Assembly (NCBI GenBank): GCA_048213135.1
Contig: PS015072.1
Coordinates: forward strand, 259,403 to 304,913
Length of the DNA: 45,511 nucleotides
Source of the DNA: Reclinomonas americana ATCC 50394
Lineage: Eukaryota > Jakobida > Jakobea > Jakobida
Direction of reading: 5' to 3'
A program made the position numbers and the translations under genes. A model generated the notes under the pieces. That model was given only the letters and a program-made list of their open reading frames with translations, was not told the DNA's origin and searched no databases. Positions 21,301 through 30,600 of the stretch are shown here, in pieces; position 1 is the first letter of the stretch, and each line of letters starts with the position of its first letter.

Positions 21301-23982
21301 AACATCTCACTCCACTCCTCCTCCTCCTCCTCCTCCTCCCCCTTCCCGCACACTCACCCAACAACACACAAGGCAGCAGCCGCACATACTCGACGTGCAG
21401 CAGGCACTGGGCCTCCTGCCTCCACACATACACGCAGAAGACCGCGTGAGATGGTGCGACAAAGGAGCAAGTCCAATCAAATCACAACCACACACGGACA
21501 CACCCCACACGCACTCTCCGTAACAAAGACACTCACCCGCAGAAGCGCACACACCACAAACACAAGCGGGAGACCGAACGGACAAGTAGAGAAGAAGAGA
21601 AAGTGTAACACTGAAAGAAAGGTGTTCATGGAGAGAGACCACTCACCACAAGAGGAACGTCGCCACTAATGCCGGCGAGGGTGGACCAGCGTGCGCGTGT
21701 GTGAGTGATGACGACATGTGCGCGCGCGCGCGAAAACTCACAGTCACACACTTGTCACACGCATGCTGCTTTCACTCGCAAACGGTGTCCAATGACATCG
21801 GATACCGAGCTACACATCAAGCACACCAAGATGCGCTCAAACACACGTCAAACAACCATCGCGCGCTGGAAAGTGCGATTGGGCAGCTGACGTCATCTGT
21901 CCGGGCCACATCTGTCCCACGCACTCGACATCGATGTGGGGGCAGCCGTGGTGCGTTCTTTAGATTGTGGTAGTTTAGTGCAACTGTAGTGGTCGACGAT
22001 GCCTTGTGCGCAGCAAATAACGCGCGCTTTCCTCCGGTCGAGGATCGCTTCGCATTAATATTTAGAGCGCTCGTTGCGCTTGCAGAGGTGATGGCGAGCT
22101 CAAGGGTGTACTCAGTGTGTGCGCGCATGTGGCTCGGCGCGGCAACGTGTTCCACGCCAGTCTGGAGAGTGAGTCTGTCATCTCCACCAAAATTCCCTGA
22201 TGCGACTGGTCCGCACTTAGNNNNNNNNNNNNNNNNNNNNNNNNNNNNNNNNNNNNNNNNNNNNNNNNNNNNNNNNNNNNNNNNNNNNNNNNNNNNNNNN
22301 NNNNNNNNNNNNNNNNNNNNNNNNNNNNNNNNNNNNNNNNNNNNNNNNNNNNNNNNNNNNNNNNNNNNNNNNNNNNNNNNNNNNNNNNNNNNNNNNNNNN
22401 NNNNNNNNNNNNNNNNNNNNNNNNNNNNNNNNNNNNNNNNNNNNNNNNNNNNNNNNNNNNNNNNNNNNNNNNNNNNNNNNNNNNNNNNNNNNNNNNNNNN
22501 NNNNNNNNNNNNNNNNNNNNNNNNNNNNNNNNNNNNNNNNNNNNNNNNNNNNNNNNNNNNNNNNNNNNNNNNNNAGGTTGGCATGGCGACGAGTCATTGT
22601 GCCTCGGCACTGCGAACATTGGGAAAACTGGCGGTCTCTTTTTCTCCTGTTTCTGACAACTCTGTCGACTTCTGTTTGCGCGGTACCACGTGTGGTACAT
22701 CTGTGCACTTATGCGAGTGTACAAGGGTGGTCCTCGTGCACTCCCTGTTGTGTTTGAGCGTGTTTTCTCCCGCGCCCGCTTTTCCCGATTTGGAAAGTGG
22801 TGCGCGAAGTTCGGTCACGCACAGTTCTCGTTCCACACGTCTTCCCGTGCACAGAGGCATACGAGAATGACCGACGGGTGTTCCTCTTTGTATTCCACTG
22901 CTTAAATCTAGAAGGGCTGCTCACACTGCAGCGTCACTGTCGCGTCACACGACGGTATTGCGACGCGACATTGTTCGTCTGAAAACTTTTCGACCACGTT
23001 TCTCCCCAGTGGCGAGCCCATTTGTCGTGATTTTCACTCCTGGGCTCTTTACACACATGGCACTACATCTTCTGTGGAGTGGCGCACCAAAACATGCACC
23101 TCAGTGACGCTGTCTCGTCATTGTCCCGTCACATGATTGTACCGTGACGCGACAAAATTGGTATTTTTCATTTTTCTCGACAACCACGCATGCACATCGC
23201 ATGCCACACATACCAAACAACTCCTGAGACCACAGCGCACCGGGCGCATACCACAGAATGCGAATCCAAGCAACTTTTGTCGCGTCGCTGTCGCGTCACA
23301 CGTGATGGTACCGTGACGCTGTCCAAAAAACGGGGACCTGTGACGTGCGCCCAGCAGGTTCGTTTTGGAAAACACTGCACTTTGTTCTCTGTATGTCCGT
23401 CCACTCACTGTGTTGGAACGCCTGCAGCTCGCCTGGGGCAAGTGCTCTGCGTCGTGGATGTCTGGCTACTGCTGCTCGACGTGCGGCGGATGCAACGGCT
23501 GCACGCAGATCGCTCCGCCGGTGCAACCGACGGTTCTGCCGGCCTGCACCGATGTGGTGCCTCCCACCGCCACGCAGTACACGTGCGCCCAACAGGCCTC
23601 ATGGGGCAAGTGCAGCCAGTCGTGGATGCAGGGCTACTGCTGCAACACTTGCGGAACGGCCTCGTGCCAGAACTGCCGACAGACTGTCGTCAATGTGCCA
23701 GCCTGCACCGACATTGTGCCGCCCTCCTCGCCGCAGTACACGTGCGCTCAGCAGTCCGGCTGGGGCAAGTGTGGCGAAACGTGGATGGCTGGCTACTGCT
23801 GCAACACATGCGGCGGTTGCTCTGGTTGCAGCCGCGCGACGTCGACGTGCACCGACAACCCTCCGCCGGCCGCCGCCGGCCAGACGCAGTACTCGTGCGC
23901 CACCCAGGCCAGCTGGGGCAAGTGCGGCGAGACATGGATGAAGGGCTACTGCTGCAAGAGCTGCTTCAACTGCTCGTGCTGA
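12379..23982 (+). CDS. Secreted GH113-like glycoside hydrolase with eight ShKT modules, disrupted
   Basis: Exons: 12379-12570, 18203-18337, 18411-18442, 18510-18768, 18808-19381, 19455-20077 joined to 23346-23357 (if the DNA transposon is removed), and 23428-23982. Together they give 2382 nt, 793 residues, with all phases consistent. A signal peptide ends near AHSAQA-type residues (PHSAQA, about 32). The TIM-barrel domain has the clan GH-A pair typical of GH113 mannanase-like enzymes: acid/base Glu in CIGLEM (about E181) and nucleophile Glu in IFGEIGY (about E286), plus VDFIGVDAYY and FFWAWL. The tail holds eight six-cysteine ShKT-like modules of the form CxD...C...W..C...WM.GYC..C..C, with short linkers. 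Substrate is inferred as a beta-mannan or related polysaccharide; the modules may bind glycans or protein. As assembled, translation would run into the transposon and stop at about 20171, leaving the catalytic domain and four modules. Confidence 0.85.
13334..15550 (+). CDS. Gag-like ORF1 with SR-rich domain (retroelement)
   Basis: This ORF of 738 residues starts at an ATG in good context (GCAGCCATGG). Residues 1-230 are Pro/Ala/Ser-rich and low in order. Residues of about 235-375 are a dense Arg-Ser/Arg-His block (RSRHRSGRHRS and similar), like the RS domains of splicing factors. Residues of about 460-640 form a compact, helix-rich region (LEESLQMLDGG, LLEIMQNMRDNQVL, FVGHVWQRLRPSIF), the likely Gag-like core. 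The tail is basic and Ser/Thr-rich. There is no CCHC zinc knuckle. The stop overlaps the start of ORF2. Confidence 0.75.
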   Translation: MDRLSPAHETAGNDSVPETHTAPSRSHDADSDSSGHMEMRSPVDDEMTFEGDMSPPVSRPPAHGHDDAYAPAFESSPTISLRRGAPRAPPPPPTEPLPSPPAQSSARPAFLRSPPAPSATATAAADAVDGEVSDTGVIFQGQSSADSAPPRRSRTGQRQPARTHERLLEGLPDAEQASVTSLLDKAQSRGAPLTRSAARAQSQAQVQDSVGNASAPPRQQQQSPPVSRTSAPVKHTSDARRREHFRSSRDRDYEDRRDRSSSPSRSRHRSGRHRSSTRSPRGSSSPRRRSHRSDRYDSRSPSRSRRSRRTRSRHHRHRGSSRESSSASSRDSAYSRRHRSHRSRRHERRSRRDESWSRSRSVSREHRAASSSTLPGISATAAQPAGPLSTHDRNATTPVDLLRDHSHEQGWSAHNERPAQSVAERSTILAGVPNGMVLAAAAPPVAATSSAAATVAGAAASDKPRSQYTLPKLTPPSLEESLQMLDGGSNYEERKILQLTDPTHNVFLNSAVLSALSAAKDHGYMNAQYTNLCALTQLLLEIMQNMRDNQVLNADVLGSDVLEDLNLLRGHLHQSVLEHTAFVTIHGAAPNRLREFVGHVWQRLRPSIFDSGVAQFAERAHAERKLSKHGFAVPVVSQPMDLGANAPVTYTQPGPSQSAGSSDYRGNRTVDRPSGARYRPFRGNSERPDMDEYFRRRKPNNRNATLPRASGQPSTSATTTTTSANPAGGAKSSAGGGQ
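15547..17850 (+). CDS. DIRS-like reverse transcriptase / RNase H / methyltransferase-like protein
   Basis: This ORF of 767 residues starts at the ATG of an ATGA overlap with the ORF1 stop. RT motifs: SIDIRDAYLHAAL (motif A, about residue 217), FGLADSPYFWHTMM (motif B), and LLDDLLLV (motif C with the Asp pair, about 290). RNase H motifs: ITTDAS, KELAAV, LISDNKAVV and NQADRPSR, so the acidic residues are all present. The C-terminal part (VDLFASRDAHLVSRY, FANAPFRLIPRVL, VVAPVWPSRPWW) matches the methyltransferase-like region of DIRS elements, with NAPF where classical N6-adenine methyltransferases have NPPY. No tyrosine recombinase domain follows. It probably copies the element RNA; integration would need a recombinase from elsewhere. 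Confidence 0.9.
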   Translation: MSPPFSALPVSPSRDDGCPSRHTITSTTLSPLSPALLHAPPYFGGRWTQSGLWIPPPRPPAPLASDPIHHSSVERVASDTVPLTGRLARCLPAWRTICPRGDSQVLHWINHGCTPHFNGTTPPPIIRLSKPITDPSHLHFVRTELVRLQGLGAIRPASPEEVEHSSPIRVVTRRHSAKLRIVTDLRLYNLSVSPPRIKFEGLRDAAQIVGPHAWMCSIDIRDAYLHAALAEDIQHPIHFNVNLAGTISHWRATAIPFGLADSPYFWHTMMSVVVGHLRSHYHMRVCWLLDDLLLVSESKDQAAKDAAIACQLIESLGIVINRQKSQLEPLQSIKFLGLLINTSQQSPLFEVPEETVNDIRTFARSVHSIATRSEGRVPARLLASFAGKANSISLALRSTRLHTREFFNCLSTLPPHNRWSRWVSLSPLAMEELSNFWATLSPTQCINFTRPPSLLRALRITTDASDQAWAATLDAPLPSATTTRLELAELPQRMIHGPWLPTAKRSFTIAAKELAAVLIAAHHFLPAIRNQRLLLISDNKAVVSIINSGCSRSPQLFSLARELWSLLTEANVEFSCRWTSTHTNQADRPSRQFDKSAWSLSDEAWQTIVSAFGLPEVDLFASRDAHLVSRYCSFFPDQAAWAMDAFSVPWCRDALPDGPPDRPPLVFANAPFRLIPRVLQHAAETGPCNLIVVAPVWPSRPWWRQLVTAASHHVDLPSDSCRPTPLRNRRLLPEPWTHWRLRLRAFLIPPAPCWLGSRGVCGSTLWS
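20078..20119 (+). repeat. Left terminal inverted repeat of the CACTA-like element
   Basis: It begins CACAGGTACCCG and includes CACGGTACCATCACG. It pairs with 23301-23342 with a few mismatches. An AG|GTACCC splice-donor-like site lies at its very start. Confidence 0.85.
20590..21385. repeat. Tandem minisatellite of about 65-75 bp units inside the transposon
   Basis: About ten units share CCCACAATTACCCAACAGC, ACAAGGCAGCAGCCGCACAT and CATCTCACTCCACTCC, separated by CCT runs of variable length. Two variants alternate: ATTACCCAACAG and CTCACCCCACAG. Positions 20955-21040 are N. The array is bracketed by related GCAGGCACTGGG copies at about 20451 and 21404. Long ORFs here are repeat translations only. 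Confidence 0.9.
22221..22574. other. Assembly gap (354 N) within the transposon
   Basis: Unknown bases. The flanking sequence 21660-22220 and 22575-23100 has no recognisable transposase motif. Confidence 0.95.
23301..23342 (-). repeat. Right terminal inverted repeat of the CACTA-like element
   Basis: It ends CGGGGACCTGTG and is followed directly by the ACG duplication and the rest of the interrupted ShKT codons. Confidence 0.85.
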
Positions 23983-24365
23983 GCAACAGAAGTGATTCTC
24001 GGGAGATCAGCTGCAGCACAACGAAGTGTGCTGATGTGCGACTTTTAGTGAACCTCCTGCTTGAAGAAGGGAAGAAAGGGGGAGGACAGGCCTAGGGAAA
24101 GGGGGAGGAAAGGAAAGGGAGGTGAGTCTTGCTCAGACGTGGACGACAAGCCGGCTGAATCGACATCGTTGTTCTTCGTGGTCATTCATGACCAGTTGCA
24201 CAGCTTCAACCTGGCTGGCATCTGCAGACTTTTCCTGCGTGTTCATTTTCCGGGCTTCACAATGACCACGAGCTCACGATCATCTGCATGCAGCTGCGCG
24301 ATATCGATCGTCGATCGCGATATCGATGTCGATACAGTATCACGCATAGAAGTGAGTTCGCCTGA

Positions 24366-24396
24366 GGTGTTTTGTTGTTGTTGTTGTTGTTGTTGT

Positions 24397-24462
<66 letters not shown>
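24366..24462. repeat. (TTG)n-(TG)n compound microsatellite, left copy
   Basis: About nine TTG units pass into about 30 TG units. An almost identical array lies at 24955-25050 across the gap, so the two may be one locus assembled twice. Confidence 0.9.
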
Positions 24463-24464
<2 letters not shown>

Positions 24465-24621
24465 TCTCTCGTGTCGTCGTCGTCGTCGGGTCGGGTACGT
24501 ACGTAGTGTACGTAGTACGTACGTAGTAGTAGTATTACGTACGTTACTTACCTAACTAACGTAAGTCGGTACGACTAACTAACTCCGTCCGTCGTACGGA
24601 CGACCGAACGACCGCCGACGA

Positions 24622-24824
24622 NNNNNNNNNNNNNNNNNNNNNNNNNNNNNNNNNNNNNNNNNNNNNNNNNNNNNNNNNNNNNNNNNNNNNNNNNNNNNNN
24701 NNNNNNNNNNNNNNNNNNNNNNNNNNNNNNNNNNNNNNNNNNNNNNNNNNNNNNNNNNNNNNNNNNNNNNNNNNNNNNNNNNNNNNNNNNNNNNNNNNNN
24801 NNNNNNNNNNNNNNNNNNNNNNNN
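24622..24824. other. Assembly gap (203 N)
   Basis: Unknown bases between two blocks of TACG-type low-complexity sequence and two near-identical compound microsatellites. Confidence 0.97.
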
Positions 24825-24954
24825 ACTACTCGTCTACGTCGTACGCGACGTCGTCGGCGACGTATACGTACGTACGTCGTACGTACGTCGACGTATACGT
24901 AGTAGTCGTACGTACGTAGTATACGTACACGACTAGTAGTAGTAGTGTCGTCGT

Positions 24955-24955
24955 G

Positions 24956-25050
<95 letters not shown>
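24955..25050. repeat. (TTG)n-(TG)n compound microsatellite, right copy
   Basis: The same order and composition as the copy at 24366-24462, in the same orientation, on the other side of the N-gap. Confidence 0.9.
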
Positions 25051-25456
25051 GCTCTCTGTGCTGCTCTGGGGTCGACTAGTGATCGATCGATGATATCGAT
25101 TCCATCCAAATGTCGGCACAAATTCCAGCCTCTGGAGCCAGAACGCCGCAGGCATGCACTGCATACAAATACGTTGACAGCGACAGAGCGGCCATCTGCA
25201 CCGACTTCGCCGCTCCGAATTCTATGCATTTTTTACCGGCGCGCGCCGGCTTTTCCGGTATTTTCTCCTGCACTTCAACATTCTTGCCACCGTTGTCAAG
25301 AGGAAGCGAGGATGCACCTGCTCTCCTCAGCCTGCCACACACCTTCCTGCACTGACATGCGCAGGACGAATCGCGTGTGTCATCAAAAGGGTGCATTTTC
25401 ACTAATTCGTTCGCCACTTCTTCTCGCACGCACACACACTTACAACACGCACACTC

Positions 25457-27368
25457 ATGTTGCGCGCACAATTACCCGCACTACTCCTGCTACTGCTGGT
25501 CATCGTACTTTCAGTGAGTGCACCCGCGCACGCCAATCGGTGAGCAAGTGTTTTTCCCTTTTTCAACAACAAAAGCGAACACACTCGCAGCGCTCACACA
25601 CACACGCACACAGCGATGACATTCATACAGAGGCAGTGTCGTGTCCCATTGCGCAGCCCATTGTGGGCTACGCGTCTGCCACGAAAACAGCCACCTCCAT
25701 CACGTTGAATGTGTATGCCGGGTGAGTGACAGACAAGCCACATCATGCCACTCTCTCTCCCTCTCTCTCTCACACTCTCTCACTCACACTCACTCACTGA
25801 CACAGCACTCCGTACGCTGCGGGTGTGATTGAGCTGTTTGAGTACCCGCCTGGAGCCACTGCGTACACCTTCCCACAAAACGTTCTCGGCTCAGTGGCGT
25901 GGCCCACTCAGCAGCAAGCTCCACAAGGAGTCAAGGTCACCGCCTCCGGACTGCAGGTAACCCCCCCCGTTTCCACTCTCCACTCATTGCTGCTGTATCT
26001 AATCATCGATATATGCATTGTTGATTGCAGCCCAACACCGCCTATCGTCTGGCCGTGGTTCTCCGCTACCTCTCGTGCCCAAACGCCTCGTGTCCCGCGG
26101 GGCCGTGCTGGGCGGCCACAGCGCCTGCGCAAGTCATCGCCGTCACGACGTTGTTGGGCGAGACGGCGCAGGTGTTGTCCGTGGACCGACCGTCGCCAGT
26201 GACACTGGCCAATCTCACGCAGCTGCTGGTGACAGTCAAGGCCTCGGCCGCCCCGCAGGCGACCTATGCGGCGCCTGCGTTTGATTTTGCGTACCTGGAC
26301 GCCAACAATGTGCCGACAGTGCTCGGCGTGTACCCGGCGTGCGTGTGGAGCTCGGCCAATGTCGCCGTGTGCACGCTGTCGAGTCTCAAGCCGAACACGC
26401 CGTATCGTATCACCGCGCGGCTCACCGTCACCGGCAATCGCGGCGACTATGTGCTGCCGTTCCCCGCGACGGCCACCTACTCGCCGGTCAACACTGTGCT
26501 CACGATCACGTCGGTGGCGACGCCCATGGATCCGACCGACGCGCGCCTCACCGACGCCCTCGACACGTACCAGATTGTGACGGTGCGCTCGTCGGCGCTT
26601 CCCGATCCGCTGGTCGTCGCTGGCAACCCGCAGCTGGTCATTATGGTGTCGACGACGGATGCCAATGTCGGCACGGCGGCCGCCACCATTCCTTCGCCGT
26701 GCATGCTGAGCACGACCACGCAGATCACCACGTGCTGGGTGTCGGGCCTGCCGACGAATCGCACTCTCCGCTTCCAGGCCAAGGTGGTGACGCCGGGCCA
26801 GTCGGAGGGCGCCCTCAGCTCGGTGGTCACGGGCGAGACGAGTCTCATTTGCCCGAACCTGCCGGCCATTGACTGCTCGAACTCGCTCAATGAGCCGTTC
26901 CGCCACATTGACGGCACCTGCAACGTGCAGGGGCCGTCGGGAGTCGGCATTGGCGCCGCCTGCCAGGGCTACTACCGCCTGTTCAATGTCGACTACCAGT
27001 GCGACCCGCAGACGGGATTCATCAGTGCGCTGCCGGGCTCGGGGGCGCCGAAAAAGTGCACCTGCAACTGGTTCGATCCGGCGTCGCCGCCGCCACCCGG
27101 GCTGCTCACCTCGCCGCCACTGCCGCCGTGCACACCGGCCGACCTCACGCCTGTGCGTCCGCAGCCGCGGGCCATCTCCGATGCCGCGTGTGTGCAGCAG
27201 CCGGGGGAGTCGGTGTTGAATCGTGAGTCGCCAAAAGGGAAAGGGAGAAGATGGGGAGCGAGAGGGAGAGAGAAGGAGGGAGAAGGAGGAAGAAGGAGGG
27301 AGAAGGAGGGAGACGGAGGGAGACGCAGGGAGAGGGAGAGGGAGGGAGAGGGAAGGAGGGAACAGGGG

Positions 27369-27408
<40 letters not shown>

Positions 27409-27531
27409 TGGTGTCGTTGCGAGAGTACAACGTGGAGTCGTTAGAACGGAAGGTGTTGCATGCAGAGGTGAGAGCGACTATCGCTGACAGTGAGGAGGTT
27501 GTCGTTGGTGGNNNNNNNNNNNNNNNNNNNN

Positions 27532-27611
<80 letters not shown>

Positions 27612-27642
27612 GGAGGAGAGAGAGGAGGAGGAGGAGGAGGAG

Positions 27643-27690
<48 letters not shown>

Positions 27691-30600
27691 GGTGCTTGCA
27701 GAGTCAACTGGAGTCTTGAACGAAGGTGTTGCATGCAGAGGGTGAGAGCGACTATCGCTGACAGTGAGAGGGTTGTCTTGGTGTGGAGAGCTGCTGTACA
27801 CAAGTGTGTGGGAGCGGTCTTATGCGTTGTGAAGCGAGAGGAATTGCACCGCTGCTGAAATGAGTGGGCATCTTTTCTGTCTTGAAGGGCGAAAGAGAGA
27901 ACGAGAGAGTGAAGAGCTGGTGCTTGCAGAGTTAGACCAGCAGCTCTGCTGGAGAAAGTGTCTTGTGGCATGTTAGGCGCAGAATAGTTGCATCGCCGTC
28001 GTGAGTTTAAATTCTCTTGCACTACGAAGAAGCCGTTCGGCGGGAGTAAATCGCACCGCTGCTGAATGAGAGGGCATCTCTTCTGTTGTGAAGGGAGCAG
28101 AGAGAGAGAGAGAGGGTGTCTTTTGTCGTGAAGGTAGCCATCGGAGCAGAATCAGAGATGGCGCGACGCAACAAGTGAGATCATGTCTTTCGATGTGACG
28201 AAAGGCAGAGTCAGAGTCGCTGGGTGGAAGGGCGTGCGCAGAGATTACGGGAGTGAGAATATGTGTCATGAAGGGATTGTAGCGTGACGCAAGGAGTGAG
28301 GAGAGTGCACACCGCGATAGTACTGGATAAGAAAATGTCTCTTTGTTGTATCTGGTGGCTGACTGCTCTCTGCGTCGTGTTGTGCAGGCTTCGGATTGAC
28401 TGACAGTTGCGGAGTGAGGTGCTGGCGTTTTTTGTTGTGCAAGAACTGACATTGCGTGTGTGTTTCTTTCCCCACACTGTGCGATACAGTGTTCTGGGTG
28501 CGTCTTTCGTACTGAAGCACGTTCGATGTGCCATCCTCTTGCTCACTCTTTGTTTGTCTTCTGCAGGCGTTTGGCCAATTCATCGCCCAGTGCGTAGCTT
28601 CTCTTCCGTCTTCTTTATCATCGCATTGCTCACCACTTCTCTGTACCCCTTTCACCCTTGCCATCAACAGCGACATGGTGAGTCTCACGCTTTTCACAGC
28701 CGCCTGTCTCCCCCCTGCTCATTTCCTCCCCCTCTCAGGAAATGGCTCGCCGCGAGACACGCACCCTGACCAACGGCAGCCCGCCGCTCCCGACTCGCGC
28801 CGACATTACCGGTGTCGAGATGTGCGGGTCGGTCGGCAGCATTCCCTTCACGCGCAACTACAACACCATCTACCCTCTCGTGAAGGTAACGAGGAGTATG
28901 TCGCGAGTCCTTGGCGTCTTCTGTTGCTCACTGTCACTGCTGTGCAGGATAACATCACAACGCCGTCGCAGACCAATGTCGTGACGCACTACGTGGATGG
29001 TGCGCTTCGCCGTTCCTTCTCCTGACTGTCTTCCTCTCTTCTCATATCGAGACGTGCAGCTTCCACTGTGTACGGCAGCGACCCGCTGCGTGCGAATGTT
29101 CTCCGAGAGCACGTCGGTGGTCGCATGCTCGTCTCAAATGCGCCGGCCGATGCCATCATCAACGACGGTCCACTGCCTCCGACCAACACTCGCGGCCTCG
29201 CCAACCAGCCGATTCACTCGCCCGACTTCTTTGTCGGTGGCGACATTCGTGCCAACGACAATCAGGCGATCCTGGCGCTGCACACGCTGTTCTTGCGCGG
29301 TGCGTCTGCACAATAAGGAAAGGGTGCGATTCATGCACTCACCCCTTTTCGTAGAGCACAACCGCATCGCCAATTGCCTGAGCACCACGGACACGGTGCA
29401 GCCAGCGACGTGCGAGGACGGGTTGTGGGCGTTGCGCTCGCAGCCGCGCGTGCCGCTGGTGGACGATGAGTCGATCTATCAGTACGCGCGGCACTTGCTG
29501 ATTGGACAGTATCAGCGGATCTTTTTCCAGGATTATTTGGGGAAGGGTGAGCCGGGGGGAAGCGGGAGAAGGGGAAGGGGGTGAAAGGGAAAGGGAGAAG
29601 GAGGGAAGGGGGAAGAATATGTGAGCGAGAGCGAGGAGGCAGGAAAGGGAGTAAAGTGAGAGAGGAGGAAGGGAGAAGAAAAGATGAGGAAAGTGAGAAG
29701 GAGGGAGGTAGTGAGGGGGGAAGGGGGAGAAGGGGAAGGGGGCGCAAGGGAAAGGGAGAAGGAGGGAAGGGGAGGAATGAGTGAGCGAGAGCGAGGAGGC
29801 AGGAAAGGGAGTAAAGTGAGAGAGGAGGAAGGGAGTAAAGTGAGAGAAATAGTGAGGGGGGAAGGAGCGAGGGAAAGAAGGTGAGGAGGCAGAAAAGGGG
29901 GGACATGTGAGAGTAGAAAGAGGAGAGGAAGAAAGAAGAAGAGACGAGGAAAAGAAAGAAGGTACAGCGAGGTGCGGTGAGGAAAGAGACGCATGTTAAT
30001 TGGAGTGACGCGGTAAGGGGAGAAGAAATGAGCAGGAGAGGGAAAGCGGTGAGAAGGTGGGCATGCTGGAACAGTGTAAATGAGAACCCTTGAGAGAAGA
30101 GAAAGAAACGACGGGGACAAGTGACGAGAGAGCGGCGCAACTGGAAGAAGTGATGTGCAGCGCTCAATTGAAGCGTAAAGGATTGAGCGGCGTTCGCTTA
30201 CAATCGTGATGCCTGATAACAGTGTTCTTCCTCAACGCGCCGCCGGTCAACGGCAAGGTTCCGAAGTTCACCGATGATTACAAGGTGTGTTGGGGTGGGA
30301 GAAAGGGAGTGCGAGAGAGTGGGCCGAGTCACGGACCGTTGGCTGAATGTCGCGCAATGTTGCACGAAGAGTGGAGAGAGACTCGTCCGCGAAGAACGCA
30401 GATAACTCTCTTGGCCAGAGAGGGGAAGAGAGCCGGAGGCAGGGAAAGCAGCAGCAAGAGACATGAAGCGAGAATGTGCAGAATGAGGTGCGCGCAGCTA
30501 CCACTGCTGGCAAGCTTGTACACGAGAGAGAAACAGTGACAAGCTTGTTCTTCGATGAGAGAGAAAGAGATAGCAACAAACACTGAGAATCGTGGCCGAA

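Larger units (their letters stand above)
20078..23342. mobile_element. CACTA-like DNA transposon in a coding exon (3265 bp)
   Basis: Left end reads CACAGGTACCCGTTTTTCC; the reverse complement of the right end reads CACAGGTCCCCGTTTTTTGG. The match continues to a shared GTCACGGTACCATCACG, giving imperfect TIRs of about 42 bp. The element is flanked by ACG on both sides (20075-20077 and 23343-23345). CACAG termini with a 3-bp duplication fit the CACTA (En/Spm) superfamily. Subterminal copies of GTGACGCGAC occur at about 20196-20230, 22930-22970, 23145-23155 and 23278-23300. No transposase is readable, but 440 bases are N, so it is probably non-autonomous. Deleting element plus one ACG recreates TACACGTGCGCCCAGCAG, identical to the same site in two sister ShKT repeats. 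Confidence 0.87.
23983..25456. other. Intergenic region with repeats and a gap
   Basis: No gene is supported. Contents in order: a short G/A-rich stretch (24060-24125), a palindrome-rich stretch of GATATCGAT/CGATCG units (24296-24335), a TTG-then-TG microsatellite (24366-24462), TACG-type noise, 203 N (24622-24824), more noise, a second TTG-then-TG microsatellite (24955-25050), more GATCGAT steps (25080-25098) and a CCGGCGCGCGCCGG palindrome (about 25231-25250). The peroxidase promoter must lie in the last few hundred bases. Confidence 0.65.

Noticed and set aside
20501-21523. 340-residue His/Thr/Ser/Pro ORF on the plus strand
   Set aside because: It is the translation of the 65-75 bp minisatellite plus N bases, in an element with no other coding sign.
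21989-22870. ORF across the second transposon gap as a transposase
   Set aside because: More than a third of it is N and the readable parts have no DDE-type or other transposase motif.
25908-26908. 332-residue Arg/His-rich minus-strand ORF over the FN3 region of the peroxidase gene
   Set aside because: It is the antisense shadow of a GC-rich coding exon; the plus strand reads clear FN3-like and peroxidase sequence.
27440-28022. Possible direct joining of the 27222 donor to the exon at 28567
   Set aside because: The phase is wrong. Adding the 18-nt and 8-nt exons fixes the phase and gives the family motif.
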